A stretch of DNA of 62,000 nt. It comes from Symsagittifera roscoffensis (Eukaryota > Xenacoelomorpha > Acoela > Convolutidae). The notes beneath the pieces are model-generated. The model was not told the origin of the DNA. It ran no database searches and saw only the letters and a program-made list of their open reading frames with translations. The DNA lies in contig NW_026971334.1 of assembly GCF_963678635.1 (NCBI RefSeq), positions 1 to 62,000 on the forward strand, given 5' to 3'. Position 1 is the stretch's first letter. Each line of letters begins with the position of its first letter. This document shows positions 20,511 to 30,889 of this stretch, in pieces. The position numbers and the translations under genes are program-made.

Positions 20511-20800
20511 GACCAAACTGTTAACCCCAAAAAAATTGGATATCCAAATTTTTCCGAACAGCAAAAAGCTTCTGTGCAGTGAGCTACTACGTAGTTCGAT
20601 CCCCCTTACTATAAAAACCGCCCGGGAAAGAATCAATAGAATTTGGCGAAAACAAAATTTTTCGATGAAAAGTTTTGTGATTTTCCGAATTTTGTCAATA
20701 TGTTTTGAGGATCGAGTTTTTGAGCTTTTAGAGTCAAAGCGATAAATATTTTGGCATTAGGAAAGTGCAAGCATAAAATGCGCAGTTGCTAGATCAACTT
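20511..20800. other. Unassigned intergenic
   Basis: Begins with the repeat phrase GTTAACCCCAAAAAAATTGG and then loses similarity to family H. Short open frames on both strands (20,367-20,636 minus; 20,536-20,745 plus) overlap each other and show no recognisable features. Confidence 0.3.
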
Positions 20801-21740
20801 TTGAGTAACCCTCCGAATAGCTCCGTGGACAGAGTTACAGTCTTAAAGATTGGAAAAGGAAAGAATCGGAGGCTCCAAATTTGATAGTTTTTCGCGAAAC
20901 TTTTTTTCCAAGCCATTTTTGATCTTTTTTTTTGCTTTTTTCTCGTACTATACAGGGCTATTACGCTCGTTTCAAGTTTGTTTGAGCACTTTCAGTAAAA
21001 ATTGCGAAAAAGTATCCCCGAGAACCTTTTTAATCTGTGAAAACAGGCCAATTTAACAAACACGCTGTTGTTGATTTCTCAAAGACTAGCCAACCGATCG
21101 AAAAATTTTTGGTACCATAAGTCGACGTTTTTGGCCACTTTTCCGAACCGTAACCGTTTTTGGGTTGATAACTTTAGGGAAGAAAACTTTTTTTAGAATT
21201 TGTTAGTTCGGAGGGTCCAAAATTTAGGGAACACTCCGAATGGCAGAAATTTTCATAAAACTACGTTTTCATCCTACTGTGCAGGTTGAACGATTCCTCC
21301 AACCTAGTTTCAAGTAATTCAGACCGCAATCAGAGGCTTGACCGCGGTGAAAACACTTGTTTTTGTGATTTTTGCGGAACCCTCCGAAGCAACCCCCCGG
21401 AGCTAAGCCCCTTAACAAACTTCCTTAATAGAAACTTTTCATGCTACCCTCCGAGGCAGTTGAAATAACCCCCCAGAGTGAATTTAGCTTGTTTTGACTC
21501 TTTTTGAGACTAACTGAAGACCCCTCTAAGCGAGTCTTGAAAAATTTAGAATTTTGAAGGAACCCTCCGAAGAAACCCTCCAGAAAAATTAAGCCTCTGA
21601 TTGACCATCCTTAGGTGTTTAAGGTACCCTCCGACGTAACTCTCCGGAGTAAGCGAAATGTTTTAACAACCCTCTAAAATAACCCACCGAGTTGCCTTAG
21701 GCCACTGAAAATTAGGAGGGACCCTCCGGGACAACTTGAA
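20801..21740. repeat. Cluster of CCCTCCGA-containing motifs
   Basis: The motif ACCCTCCGA (with small variants) occurs near 20,809, 21,379, 21,446, 21,562, 21,626, 21,670 (variant) and 21,720, often followed within 10-20 bp by a second C-rich box CCCCGGAG or CTCCGGAG. A reverse-orientation copy (CGGAGGGTCC) lies at about 21,205. Spacing is irregular (about 44-115 bp in the dense part), so this is not a simple satellite. The paired boxes could form short stems. The same AACCCTCCGACGAGC phrase lies in the R/H repeats. Function is unknown. Confidence 0.5.
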
Positions 21741-21904
21741 CATCTTAGATATCACTTTTAAGTCGAAACAGAAGGTCGACTACCCACGAGGTGTATATAT
21801 TAGGATTATAGGAGCCCAGTTGACGCGGAAAATTGCGACCAACTTTGGATTCTAAATCGGGTTCATCAGAAGTATCCGAACAAATCTTTTTGATTGTTTT
21901 TTTT

Positions 21905-22210
21905 TCGGTTGTGTGGTTGCCTTGAGCTACTCAATAGGACAGCTCGGGCAATCTGGGAACACATAAAAGAAGACCTCGGTTAGTGTATTAGACAGAACAC
22001 ACTCACTTGAGAAGAAAAAATTGTTCCCCATTCTCGTTCACTTGGAACTGTCCGAGTGGGGATGAATTTTTGTCTAGACCCTAAATATTTTAGATCAACA
22101 GGTTGCATTGAGCTACCTAATAGAACAGCTCGGGTAATTGCAGGACACATAAAAAAGAACACGGTGAAAGTATTAGGCAAGACACATTAACTTGAGAGGA
22201 CGGTGTCCTG
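21905..22210. repeat. Tandem duplication, unit about 187 bp
   Basis: TTGAGCTAC..AATAG.ACAGCTCGGG..AAT at about 21,921-21,955 is repeated at about 22,107-22,140 and followed in both copies by ACACATAAAA and CACTT/AACTTGAGA. The copies are moderately diverged. It could lie in the terminal region of the Gypsy-type element that starts downstream, but no matching sequence was found at the other end. Confidence 0.65.
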
Positions 22211-22870
22211 GGCTTCGTGCTTTTGGAAAGTTCCAATTGAAGGAAGTCTTTTTCTGTAAGACTAAGTTATTTTTATCTGTTGCTGAAACCATCACTGCTC
22301 CTTTATCAAAAAAATAATTGATTTTAAACAAAGCAGCAAATTGATACTTCTCTGGCAGTAAACTGATACTGAACGAACGATCGCTCTCACCCGTAGGGTA
22401 TTGTTATTTCATTATCAATTATGTTTTTAGTGTAGGTTGTAAAATCTTATTAAACTTTTTGATACTGTTGTACTAAGTGTTTGAGTGAAATTAGTGACCA
22501 ACTTAACACTAGGCAGACCCTGTAGGTAAGTTTAAATGAGACACTACTACCATCTCTAAGAGATCGGGAGGACACTTTTGATTAAAGGAAAAATTGAACA
22601 AGCAGGCTTAGGAAACTTTTCTTTAAATGTTTTGGGGTACTTGTGCATTGTCGGCAAGATATACAATTTTTTTTGATGGTGATGAAGAGCGAGCTGCTGA
22701 GGTCGGGGCGGCAAACGTGACACCAACTGACACTTTGAGGAATAAAAGCAAACTCTAATCCGATCACCACCATCGTGAGGACCCTGAAAAGCCCGGCGAG
22801 GACTTTGAACAACGGAAAATCGAGAAATCTCAGGAGACCTCGGAGCGCTCCGGGGTCGAAACGCGAGAGG
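22211..22870 (+). other. Leader region before gag-like sequence
   Basis: Non-coding stretch with rising G+C content from about 22,650. A plus-strand frame with charged residues (EDPEKPGEDFEQRKIEK near 22,775-22,830) suggests that gag-like coding sequence may begin here. A 116-codon minus-strand frame (22,582-22,932) overlaps it and is judged a shadow. No LTR end or primer binding site could be identified. Confidence 0.35.
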
Positions 22871-22875
22871 AACTG

Positions 22876-24811
22876 TTGTTTAAAAAGACATCCAAATCGG
22901 AGACCAACGGCAATAGTCGGAGAAAAGAACAATCCTATCTAGTCAAACAGGGCAAGAATGCGATGATGACGAGCATAAGTGCCATGGAAGAGCAACCAGC
23001 TTCGAAATGGAAGATAAGTTTCAAACGAATGCATGGCGTCGCTCCGAACTTAAGGATTGTCTTCTGACTAGAACCATCTGCGGCTGGTGCAATCGGACAT
23101 GGACATCACACCTAGCCCGAGACAGGAGAAGAGTAAGAAAGCGATGTCCAAATCGCTATCATGACAAGTTTCAGATGGGACAACGATGGGAGCAACCTAG
23201 ACTTTCAATAGGTTTATCATGTTGATAGGCACACAGAAATGCGGTGCAGCATCGAGCGCCTGGCTTTAAACCCAATTGACTTCATCGTCTCTGGGTCTCA
23301 CTCCGGTATTGGGAACGTCCAGTGAAGTGAGAGACATGTTTGCAGGCGTGATGAAAGGTCTTGAGGAACTGTGACAGGACATGACCAAGAGGACACATCG
23401 AAATTAAGAAAGGGCTCAACAAGGCCATGAAAGATTGCGAGACGAGCTTACAGTTATGAAGTCACAAGCGAGAAGAGATCAGGCCCAGCTGATTTGAAAC
23501 ACCGATCTCTGGCTGGCGGAGAGCTTGGCTCTAGCAACCAAGGAGTCAGAAGAAAGATACAGTATTATGACAAGAGAGATCAAGCGACTATTGAACGATC
23601 ATGACAACACCTATGCTCAAACGTTGACTAACTTGGAGAAAATATTAGATGACAAAGCCGACCTTATGATGCGGAAGTTTGGTGAGATCTTGAGCGGCAG
23701 CAACCGAGAGAATCATCCCGCTCCAATGTAGGGCTCGCGTCAGGCGACTGACGGATAAGGAGCCCTCATTTAAGCAGGGGCCCGGCCGAGATCGAGAACG
23801 AGCTTTAAATCTAACCACAGCGAGAGGCAGAAGGCAACCCCGTTGAGGTCGGGTTGGACGAATCCGGCTCCGCCAGAGAGGGATGCAACATCGGGGGCAC
23901 GTTTACTCGCAGGACACGAAGATGTACTCTTCGATGTTTGATCCTTTGAACAGATCACTTGAAACGTTCATGTCCAAACTCTCGAAGTTAACTGAGACAG
24001 GAGAGAGATCACGAAGGACACTTAAAAAGCCGAAATCGTACAAGATTGAATCAGATGGCTGCATCAATACCTGCATAGAGATGATGAAATTGCATTTTGA
24101 GGAAGAGAATCTCTCCAAGAAAAAGGAACGCAAAAGGATTATTGAACGAGAAAGTGCTCGCAAAATTTTCGACATCTTGCTGAATCGTTTCGGCTCGGGT
24201 GTGCAGGGACATCAGACTAAGGTAAAGTAGATATATTTTTGGATGACCTCGAAATACTTAGAAGGAAAGTAACCCCTACGAGAGGATCTCGGTGAGCAAC
24301 TTGGCCGTTGCCTCAAAGTTCATGGATGGAGTAAAAAAAATGATGAGCTGAAAACCATGTTGGCTACACACTTAAAATTTTAATTAGACTCAGTACCCAC
24401 GCCCGACAATTTGCGCATGAAATCGCGTGAATACTTGCTCATAAAATCAAGGGCGCAAAATCGTTACAGCAATTACGGCAACTACAGCGGAACGAATACT
24501 GGCGCAAACTCAATTGGTACAGACCTCGTGATTACATGGCTTAGAGGAGGTAAAGTGCAAATTATGGTTCGATGGACTGTTCTACTTAATAGCAAATCAT
24601 GAAGGCGATAGGTTATTTTCATGACGACGTTGATACCACTGACAAGGACAATGAAGAATGTGTGAGATGGCTCATGATGAAGTATGGACTAATAATGAAG
24701 AAGGAGGTGACACAAGGCACATTCACGACCAAGAAAGTGAAGACCTTACCTGAAGATGCGATTGCCTCGAGCCTTGAGGCAGAGTCAGCCAGTGCGCCCA
24801 AAAAGGATTAA
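22876..24811 (+). pseudogene. Gag-like region, fragmented
   Basis: Successive plus-strand pieces are a charged start (22,876-23,067), a coiled-coil-like helix region (about 23,340-23,731) with ERYSIMTREIKRLLNDHDN and LEKILDDKADLMMRKFGEIL, a linker, and a capsid-like piece (23,960-24,230) with WMMKLHFEEENLS-type sequence and KIFDILLNRFGSGVQGHQ. Then come FLDDLEILRRK (24,238) and RMKSREYLLIK (24,411). A degenerate ANYGSMDCS near 24,555 is where a zinc knuckle would be expected, but its cysteines are mostly lost. Stops and shifts at about 23,060, 23,460, 23,731, 24,230 and 24,602 break the frame. The identity is inferred from position and composition. Confidence 0.55.
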
Positions 24812-25690
24812 GGCCTAGCTGCATGGACCGCAATACAGAATGTTCAGCAAGAGTTGGCCATGAAAGAAGTTAAGCAGTGGTTTGGGTCTGAACTGGAAAA
24901 CACAGAGCTGTGCAGGAAATTTGACATTCTAGAAAAGACAGCGAAAGAAGAGTACAGCAAGGAATCCAAGAAGCAGGGTCTAAAATTGAATGTCATCTCT
25001 CGGAAGACCTTCGACATGACAAGAGAGGAGGTGATTATAATGTCGATCATATTGGTCGCAGGCCATCATGTGGTGAAGACTTGTGTGAAACGTCCGAAAT
25101 CACCCAGGTACACCTGGACATCTAGAGCGCTACTCACAACAGATGGCCCGAGACTCATTAAAGTAGATGGACATTACATCAAAGTCTATGGCCCATATCC
25201 AATTCTGATGAACATGGACGGCATAAACATTTACAGGAAAGCTCACGTGACCGATGCAATTGACAAAGTAGGCCGGATCAACATCAGTCGAGAAGAGCTT
25301 AAGGTACGATGTATCCAAAAAAACGCCATGCTTGAACAGGAGGCAGTCCACATAGGATGTGAAATCGATCTGGACGCGCATTTACTGGATGTGCAGGACA
25401 GACATCTCTCCGGGAAATGACTATTAGATAGCGGAGCAGTGGTCAGTATCATGCCTGAAAGAGGAAGGCATCCTTCAGTGAGTTTTCTGGTTGTCGAGAA
25501 TCAGGACGAGTCCGGCCAGTTCATCCTAGGAGGAGATTTTGTGCGCAGCTTATATGTCACAAATGACCTCAACGACGGGTTGATAAAATCAAGGACCCAG
25601 AGAGGAAGTATGGAAAGAAACCCGTTAATAAAATCTCGATTAACAAAACAAAGGTGCCAATTTTCCCTGATCGGAAAGTTAGGCTGAAAC
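24812..25690 (+). pseudogene. Gag-protease junction with aspartic protease motif
   Basis: A 188-codon open frame (24,854-25,420) of charged sequence leads through one stop into LLDSGAVVSIMP at 25,421. The active-site triplet DSG is coded at 25,427-25,435. About 100 bases on, FILGGDFVRS corresponds to the usual ILGxDFL box of retroelement proteases. Between the two there should be more residues than are present, so part of the protease core has been deleted. It continues without a large gap into the pre-RT frame at 25,654. Retropepsin assignment rests on these two boxes and on gene order. Confidence 0.65.
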
Positions 25691-26535
25691 CAAATGAAGC
25701 TGCATTAGCAACAATTAGGATAAGGAACTTAAATGCGCTTAGTAACAACAGACAGGTGTGTCTGGTTTCCAACCGAAACAGTAAGAGCTCAGCTATTTTA
25801 GGAAGAAGCTTCTCACTCACTCAGAGCCGACTGTGTGGGATTGTGTTGTTGAGCACAGAGGCAATAACTGTGACGATACAGCGAGGTAAGAAGCTTGGCT
25901 CTGCATTGCCTCTAAACACAGAGTATCAGAGGGTGGATAACTTTAAGAGATATGAATTAGCTGAATGTCTTTTACATGCCAACCGAGAATGCATAATAAA
26001 CAGGATACATGAATTGAAGTCGTTCAGAAAAATGTTTTCAATGAAATCAGAGACATACGATGGGCTGTCTAGGTGCTCAAACTTTTGTGAGAGACCAACA
26101 GAAACAGAATTAGCATCAAACAAGCAAGTCCTACGTGAGATAGACCACCTAAAGGGCAAACTATCAGAGAAGGAGCTGGACTCGCTCAGAGCAGTATTGA
26201 ATCGAAACGCAGATGTTTTTTCGAAACACTAGGCTGATATAGGCTGCTGCATTTTTGTAGAGCATGAGATGGTAATTGAATAGGGCTCAGTACCTAATAG
26301 GGAGGGAGCTAGGAGAATGACCCCTTACAAGTCTGAAGCATGCAGAAAAGAAATCGAAATGTTATTGGAGTATGACACAATCGAGTTGTCCTTAGTCTCC
26401 GTTGGCTTGTGGCGTAGTTATGGCTAAGAAGAAAGAGGGCAACTTAGATTTTGTTGTTACTTTCTTTACTTAAACGCAGTAACGATAAAGGACACATACC
26501 CGGTTTCCCGTATCGATGAGAGCCTCTCCAAGTGT
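25654..26535 (+). pseudogene. Connector and RT fingers
   Basis: A 192-codon frame (25,654-26,232) contains LNALSNNRQVCLVSNRNSK and LRAVLNRNADVFSKH, the segment usually found before Gypsy RT. It continues in the same frame through stops into EGARRMTPYKSEACRKEIE and YDTIELS. A short frame change precedes LRFCCYFLYLNAVTIKDTYP, the equivalent of the conserved FxVDYRxLNxxT..YPxP box, with the usual Asp replaced by Tyr. This is RT fingers sequence; the palm that should follow is missing. Confidence 0.75.
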
Positions 26536-27180
26536 GAAAACCTCAGAGACTCAATCAAGTATCTGGGTCTCCTTGTAGACAAACACGGGGTCAGATCAGA
26601 TCCTGAAGCGGTTAAAGCGGTACTGACCAAGAAGGCACCGAAGACTGACACGCAGTTGATGAGCTTTCTTGGTTTCGCTAATTACTACCGAGAGCTTATC
26701 AAAGGGTATGCTGACAAGATATACCCTATTCAACAATTGATGAAAAACAAGGGTAAGAAGCTCAGCTGGACTGACGAGGCTCAACTCTCCTTTGAGAATA
26801 TCAAGCGCGATTTTTGCGACGCTTCGGTCCTCGGCATGCCGACAGAAAAGGGTATGTTTGTACTTCACCAGGAACAAGAGTGTAAAGGGAGGACTGTTCT
26901 CAGACCAAAAGCTTACGGAAATAAATTCCTGAGCGACACTGAAATGAAGTACAGTGCACCCAAAGCAGAGTTGATCATGGTGATCACTTTCGTTGAGAAA
27001 TACTGAGCCTACTTAAGGATTGCTCACTTCAAATTGTGTGTAGACAATCGTGCTCATGCCTGGCTAACGACTTATTCGATGGACCAAAGCTATTTTGGTC
27101 GCTGGATCGTGCGTCTGGACGACTATCACATGATCATAGAGCATTGAACCCGTAACAAGCACAAAAGTGCGACAGTTTCC
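26536..27180 (+). pseudogene. RT thumb and RNase H, catalytic parts deleted
   Basis: SLSKCENLRDSIKYLGLLVD joins fingers directly to thumb in frame, so about 120 codons holding palm motifs A-C, including YxDD, are absent. The thumb box FLGFANYYRELIKGYA (26,665-26,710) and LSWTDEAQLSFENIK are well preserved. The RNase H part reads GMFVLHQEQECKGRT, lacking the DTDAS segment with the first catalytic Asp, then SDTEMKYSAPKAELIMVI (with the catalytic Glu) and LCVDNRAHAWL (with the VDN Asp). Frame is kept from about 26,490 to the stop at 27,003. This copy could not reverse transcribe. Confidence 0.8.
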
Positions 27181-27239
27181 GCAAAAATACGTTTTATGAA
27201 CAATTAGAAGAGAAGCAAGCTAACCAAGCAGAAAAATAA

Positions 27240-28360
27240 GGTTTTTCATTTCTTATAGAGAGACCTGGGACAAAATGCCACTTACCAGGTGGCTTGACAA
27301 GTCTGGGCACCCAAACCAGGACAACCCGAACTTCCGTTGAAAACGGCCGCTGAAATAAAAGTGTTGGTCACGGGTTATCCGGTTCCGTACAAGACTGGGT
27401 ATCAACAGAATCGACCTGCTAATTAGGACGGTGAACTTAGCATCAGCTGTCATGAGAAAACTCCGCGACCTACTAGACAGAGAAGTTGAAGGGCATGATG
27501 ATGAGTGGATGGAGGGCATGCAGGGGCTGATCATCACTGAAAGAACGGAGTAGAGACCGGTAGCCATCCTGAGTCGGAGCGTTGAACGGGATTGCCGGTC
27601 GATAGTGAGCCAGTCAAGGAACTCGTTACTGAAAGATGTCCTGTTGGGAATTTTGAGAAGCAACCCGTAAACAAACCACCGAAGATGTCAGTATCAAATC
27701 AAAGTCCAGCGTGACAACAAGAGCTCATTTTGCTGATACGAAGAAGGAGTACAAACCGTGCTCGGACTGTTCATCTGGGGACAAAACTTTGTCCGGGGAG
27801 TCATGCACCTTCGGGTCGGGACAGGATGACTTGTTCGGGGAGACAATGTCAGAGCAATCGAGGGCTGGAATGCTGTCCGGGGAGCCGACTTCAGAGCGAC
27901 CAAGGGACAGAGTTTTATGTTCAGAGTCGAGAAACATCTTAGACAATTCAGATAACAATGACGCGAAATCCGTCGGCTCGAGTGACGATTCGAGGCCTCA
28001 ATCCTGGTAAAATGCATCGGAAACTACTCCCATCTCCGACGTCTCGCGAATCGCAATTCATTCCTTGTTACTAGAATGGAAACAGCGCGGGTTGGATAGG
28101 GAAATGCATCAGAACCCAGACAGGGACAGATATACCTCCGATGAGGAAGGCACAATAGTCAATAAGGACGCAGATGAACTCAAATTGATAGCATTGTCGA
28201 AACGTCCGACGAGATTACTTCCGCGTGCTACGGTCAACCGTACCAAACTGGAACCATCAGTGCAAGAAGCGACATCTTTGAAGAAGATCTCTGACAACCA
28301 GGTACCGACTGTCGGATCTCTTAAGGGCACGGCAAAATGATAGGATGAGGAGTAATCTAA
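27240..28360 (+). pseudogene. Acidic spacer between RNase H and integrase
   Basis: Two longer plus-strand frames, 27,711-28,010 (99 codons) and 28,065-28,340 (91 codons), are rich in Ser, Glu, Asp and Gly. The first has recurring SGE/SGD-type phrases (TLSGES, MLSGEPTSE, LCSES). The second has RYTSDEEGTIVNKDADELKL. This composition indicates a disordered linker. An insertion of this size between RNase H and integrase is unusual for Ty3/Gypsy, where the two are normally close together. The preceding 27,240-27,700 is degenerate. Confidence 0.5.
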
Positions 28361-28584
28361 AGAGATGGATCGAGAATGGATCACCTGACAAAGGAGATCT
28401 AGAGGAGGACACCTGCGAGATCTTATAACAGTTTTATTCGAAGAGAAAGCATTTGTTATCTTTGAATAAAACTGGATCGTGGCCTGCAAACGCAGGAAAG
28501 AGGACAAAATTCTTAAATTCTTTACAAAAACAATTCGATAGTCCTACCACAATGTAATAAATTGAATCCCTCTTTCGTTCACAT

Positions 28585-29620
28585 GATCAGATGGGCCATA
28601 AAGGCGTGGACAAAGTGTCTAACCGGATACAGAAGCGGTTTGAATGGCCTGGCTTGAAAAACGCCTGAGACGTGGATCTTCGCATGCTTGTCATGTCTGC
28701 AGACGAAAGACCCCAGGAAGCTGAGGTTTCCTCATCAGTCAATAGATTCATCAGGATTCAATGAGGTGGTGCAAATCAATCATCAGAAAGTACGCATGAC
28801 AACCACAGGCTATAATCGAGTGCTGGTAATGATTGATCATTTCACAAAGTACGCAGAAGCAGGAGCATCAGCATCAAGGGAAGAAACGTGCGACCACTGG
28901 TCAATTGTATGGATAGCGAGACACGGCTGCCCAATCACATTCCAATCAGACAATGGCAAGGCATTAGTGGGTGACCTCACAAAGGAGTTAATGAAGAGAT
29001 CGTAGGTGGCACAGGCCAACTCGACCATTATCACCATAAAACGAAAGGCCTAATCGAAAGAAAGAATTGCACATTAGTTTTCAGGTTGTGGGTTATATTG
29101 CTCAAGATACATGGACGACTGAGATAAGCACTTGCCGCAAGTAATGGGCGCTTAAAATAGCACCGAACACTCTACCACGGGAATAAGCCCGCATATGATG
29201 TTAACCGGCCACGAAAAAACCCTTCCATTAACCGTCTTCTACCCTGAGTATGAGGGAAAAAAAACAGCACCGCAAATGTACGTGCGTGATGTGATCAGGA
29301 GGCAGCAGGAACTTAATGATTTATGCAGGAAGAACAAGCAACAGGCTCAAATGGGACAAAAAAGGAGATTTGATAAGAGGACTGAGTATGCAAAAACCTA
29401 CTCAGTCGGAGACTGCGGCTGGGTGTTCCGCGAATTAGTTCCACCAAAAATAATGAAAAACTTGTTGAAAAAATGACGTTGTCCATTTCAAATAACAGAA
29501 GTGCACCAAGGAGGTCGTTTTTATCGGCTGAGCACCGGAAGGGCAGCTCATTGCGAAAACATTGAGCCGCGCAATGCCTCATCGGAGGACTGGTGTATAC
29601 CGGCCGACATACATGATGAG
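28585..29620 (+). pseudogene. Integrase
   Basis: The zinc-binding part is visible as SHDQMGHKGVDKVSNRIQ..FEWPGL followed by ACLSCLQTK (28,585-28,710), giving the H-H-C-C pattern. Core: FNEVVQINHQKVRM, then NRVLVMIDHFTKYAEA and ITFQSDNGKALVG (28,688-29,005). The Asp expected before HQK is coded as Asn (AAT, 28,778-28,780); the second Asp (GAC, 28,949-28,951) is present. A stop at 29,003 and a gap precede the last part, with YPEYEGKKTAPQMYVRDVIR (29,238) and KRRFDKRTEYAKTYSVGDCG. A stop and RCPFQITEVHQGGRFYRLST (29,475) follow, the equivalent of the GPY/F box. It is inactive. Confidence 0.8.
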
Positions 29621-29649
29621 GACTACAAATAGTAGATCCTGCTTGCGAG

Positions 29650-30438
29650 GTGAATGAGAGAGGCACGCGTGATAAAAACGACGGAAATGAGGCAGTAGAT
29701 GATAATGATCTGCCACTGGACCTGGAGCTAACCGAACGAGTTGAGGTTGACGATGAGACCCTTCCATATTCCGAAGAAGACTGGGACTGCTCAGAGCAAA
29801 CTGAAGTTGGTAAAGGAGTACAGCCTGACTTTCCCTTCACCACGGAAACACGCCAGGGCAAAAAAGGTAAGAACAAGAAGAAAAACAAGCCATATGGCGT
29901 CAATAATGAGTCTGGACGAAGTAGTGATGCCACAAGAGATCGACCTGGTCAATGATACAGAGCAGGATTGGTCGAAGATCGCTCTGACCCGGAAGTGGAG
30001 TTCGAATCAGAGATGGAACAGATGCATGACCAAGAATTGACAAATTTGCGAAAGCTCGAGTGGCTCCATGATCTGCCAGCAGATCCCGAAGTGACAATCT
30101 TGACCATTCAAGATGTCGATCACACTAGCATCAAGCAAATCAGTCACGACAACACCGAGTCCAACTGGGTCGCTCCAGATGGTCCCTTGCGTGTTCCAGA
30201 ACCCAATCTCGATCTGCTCGATCTTGGGCGATCGACGGGGACGTCGATGCATATTTTTGTCATGGGAGTGAGGGTAGGACTCGCCCACACCAAAAACATT
30301 ACGATCAAAAAAATAAAATCGGCAAGAGAAATAGGAGAGCTGGAAATGGAGGGCAAAAACGCTACACAAACACCTTTTGGACGCTACACAAACATCTTTG
30401 TCAAGGACAGTGATTTCATACTCACGGAAAGTAAGTGA
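29650..30438 (+). pseudogene. Acidic region after integrase
   Basis: Two overlapping frames. 29,650-29,955 is dominated by Asp and Glu (DDNDLPLDLELTERVEVDD) and then Lys (KKGKNKKKNK). 29,968-30,438 reads 156 codons with WLHDLPADPEVTILTIQDVD, LDLLDLGRSTGTSMHIFVMG and SAREIGELEMEGK. The second frame continues through a single stop (30,436) into the macro-domain-like segment, so both were part of one polyprotein or of one ORF after pol. No known domain is recognised in this part. Confidence 0.5.
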
Positions 30439-30880
30439 GCTATAGCGATAACCGCGAATGTAAGTGTCAAGACAGCACTAGCGGCCGACTTTCAGAGAGA
30501 GTACAAGAATATCGAGTTTTTATGGAAACAGAGGCCTTGTGTGAGGGATGATAGCGCTGCCTCCAGTTGCATCACAGATACCAGGGAAACATTCGTGTTT
30601 CCTGGTAACTAAGGCCACTGATAGACAACACTTAAATCTGGAGAGCTTGGTGCTGGCCTTAACTCGAATTAGGGATTTCCTGGTTGAAACAGGAGTCACC
30701 TCTCTCTCTCTCTGTACCATTCTATATTCCCAATATGGGAAAACTGCATCTAAAAGAGCTACATGCTCTTGTACATATAATATTTTATCTGAGCATATCC
30801 TAGAGCCACAATTAGTGTTAGGTACTCTGTTTTACGATTATTTTTTAGGCATTAAGATTAAGTTTCAGGTTAGTTATTAG
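30430..30880 (+). pseudogene. Macro-domain-like segment (TARG1/OARD1-type pattern)
   Basis: Reading on from 30,438: AIAITANVSVKTALAADFQREY resembles the ADP-ribose-binding loop and the residues after it in macro domains (the family pattern has a small-residue-rich A..AGIA.xF.xxF). After a frame shift at about 30,545 come IALPPVASQIPGKHSCFLVT and LESLVLALTRIRDFLVETGV. This order (short strand, yLVTK strand, then a long helix ending in a GV turn) is that of the OARD1/TARG1 branch, which removes ADP-ribose from proteins. The last strand and loop are degraded after TSLSL (30,705). The assignment is by pattern only and needs a profile search. Confidence 0.5.
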
Positions 30881-30889
30881 GTATCAGAT

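Noticed and set aside
22582-22932. Minus-strand open frame of 116 codons
   Set aside because: Overlaps the start of the gag-like plus-strand sequence; no homologue or motif seen.
29313-29933. Minus-strand open frame of 206 codons
   Set aside because: Lies opposite the integrase C-terminal and acidic coding sequence of the Gypsy element. It is Ser- and Leu-rich, as expected for the complement of Glu/Asp/Lys-rich coding DNA.
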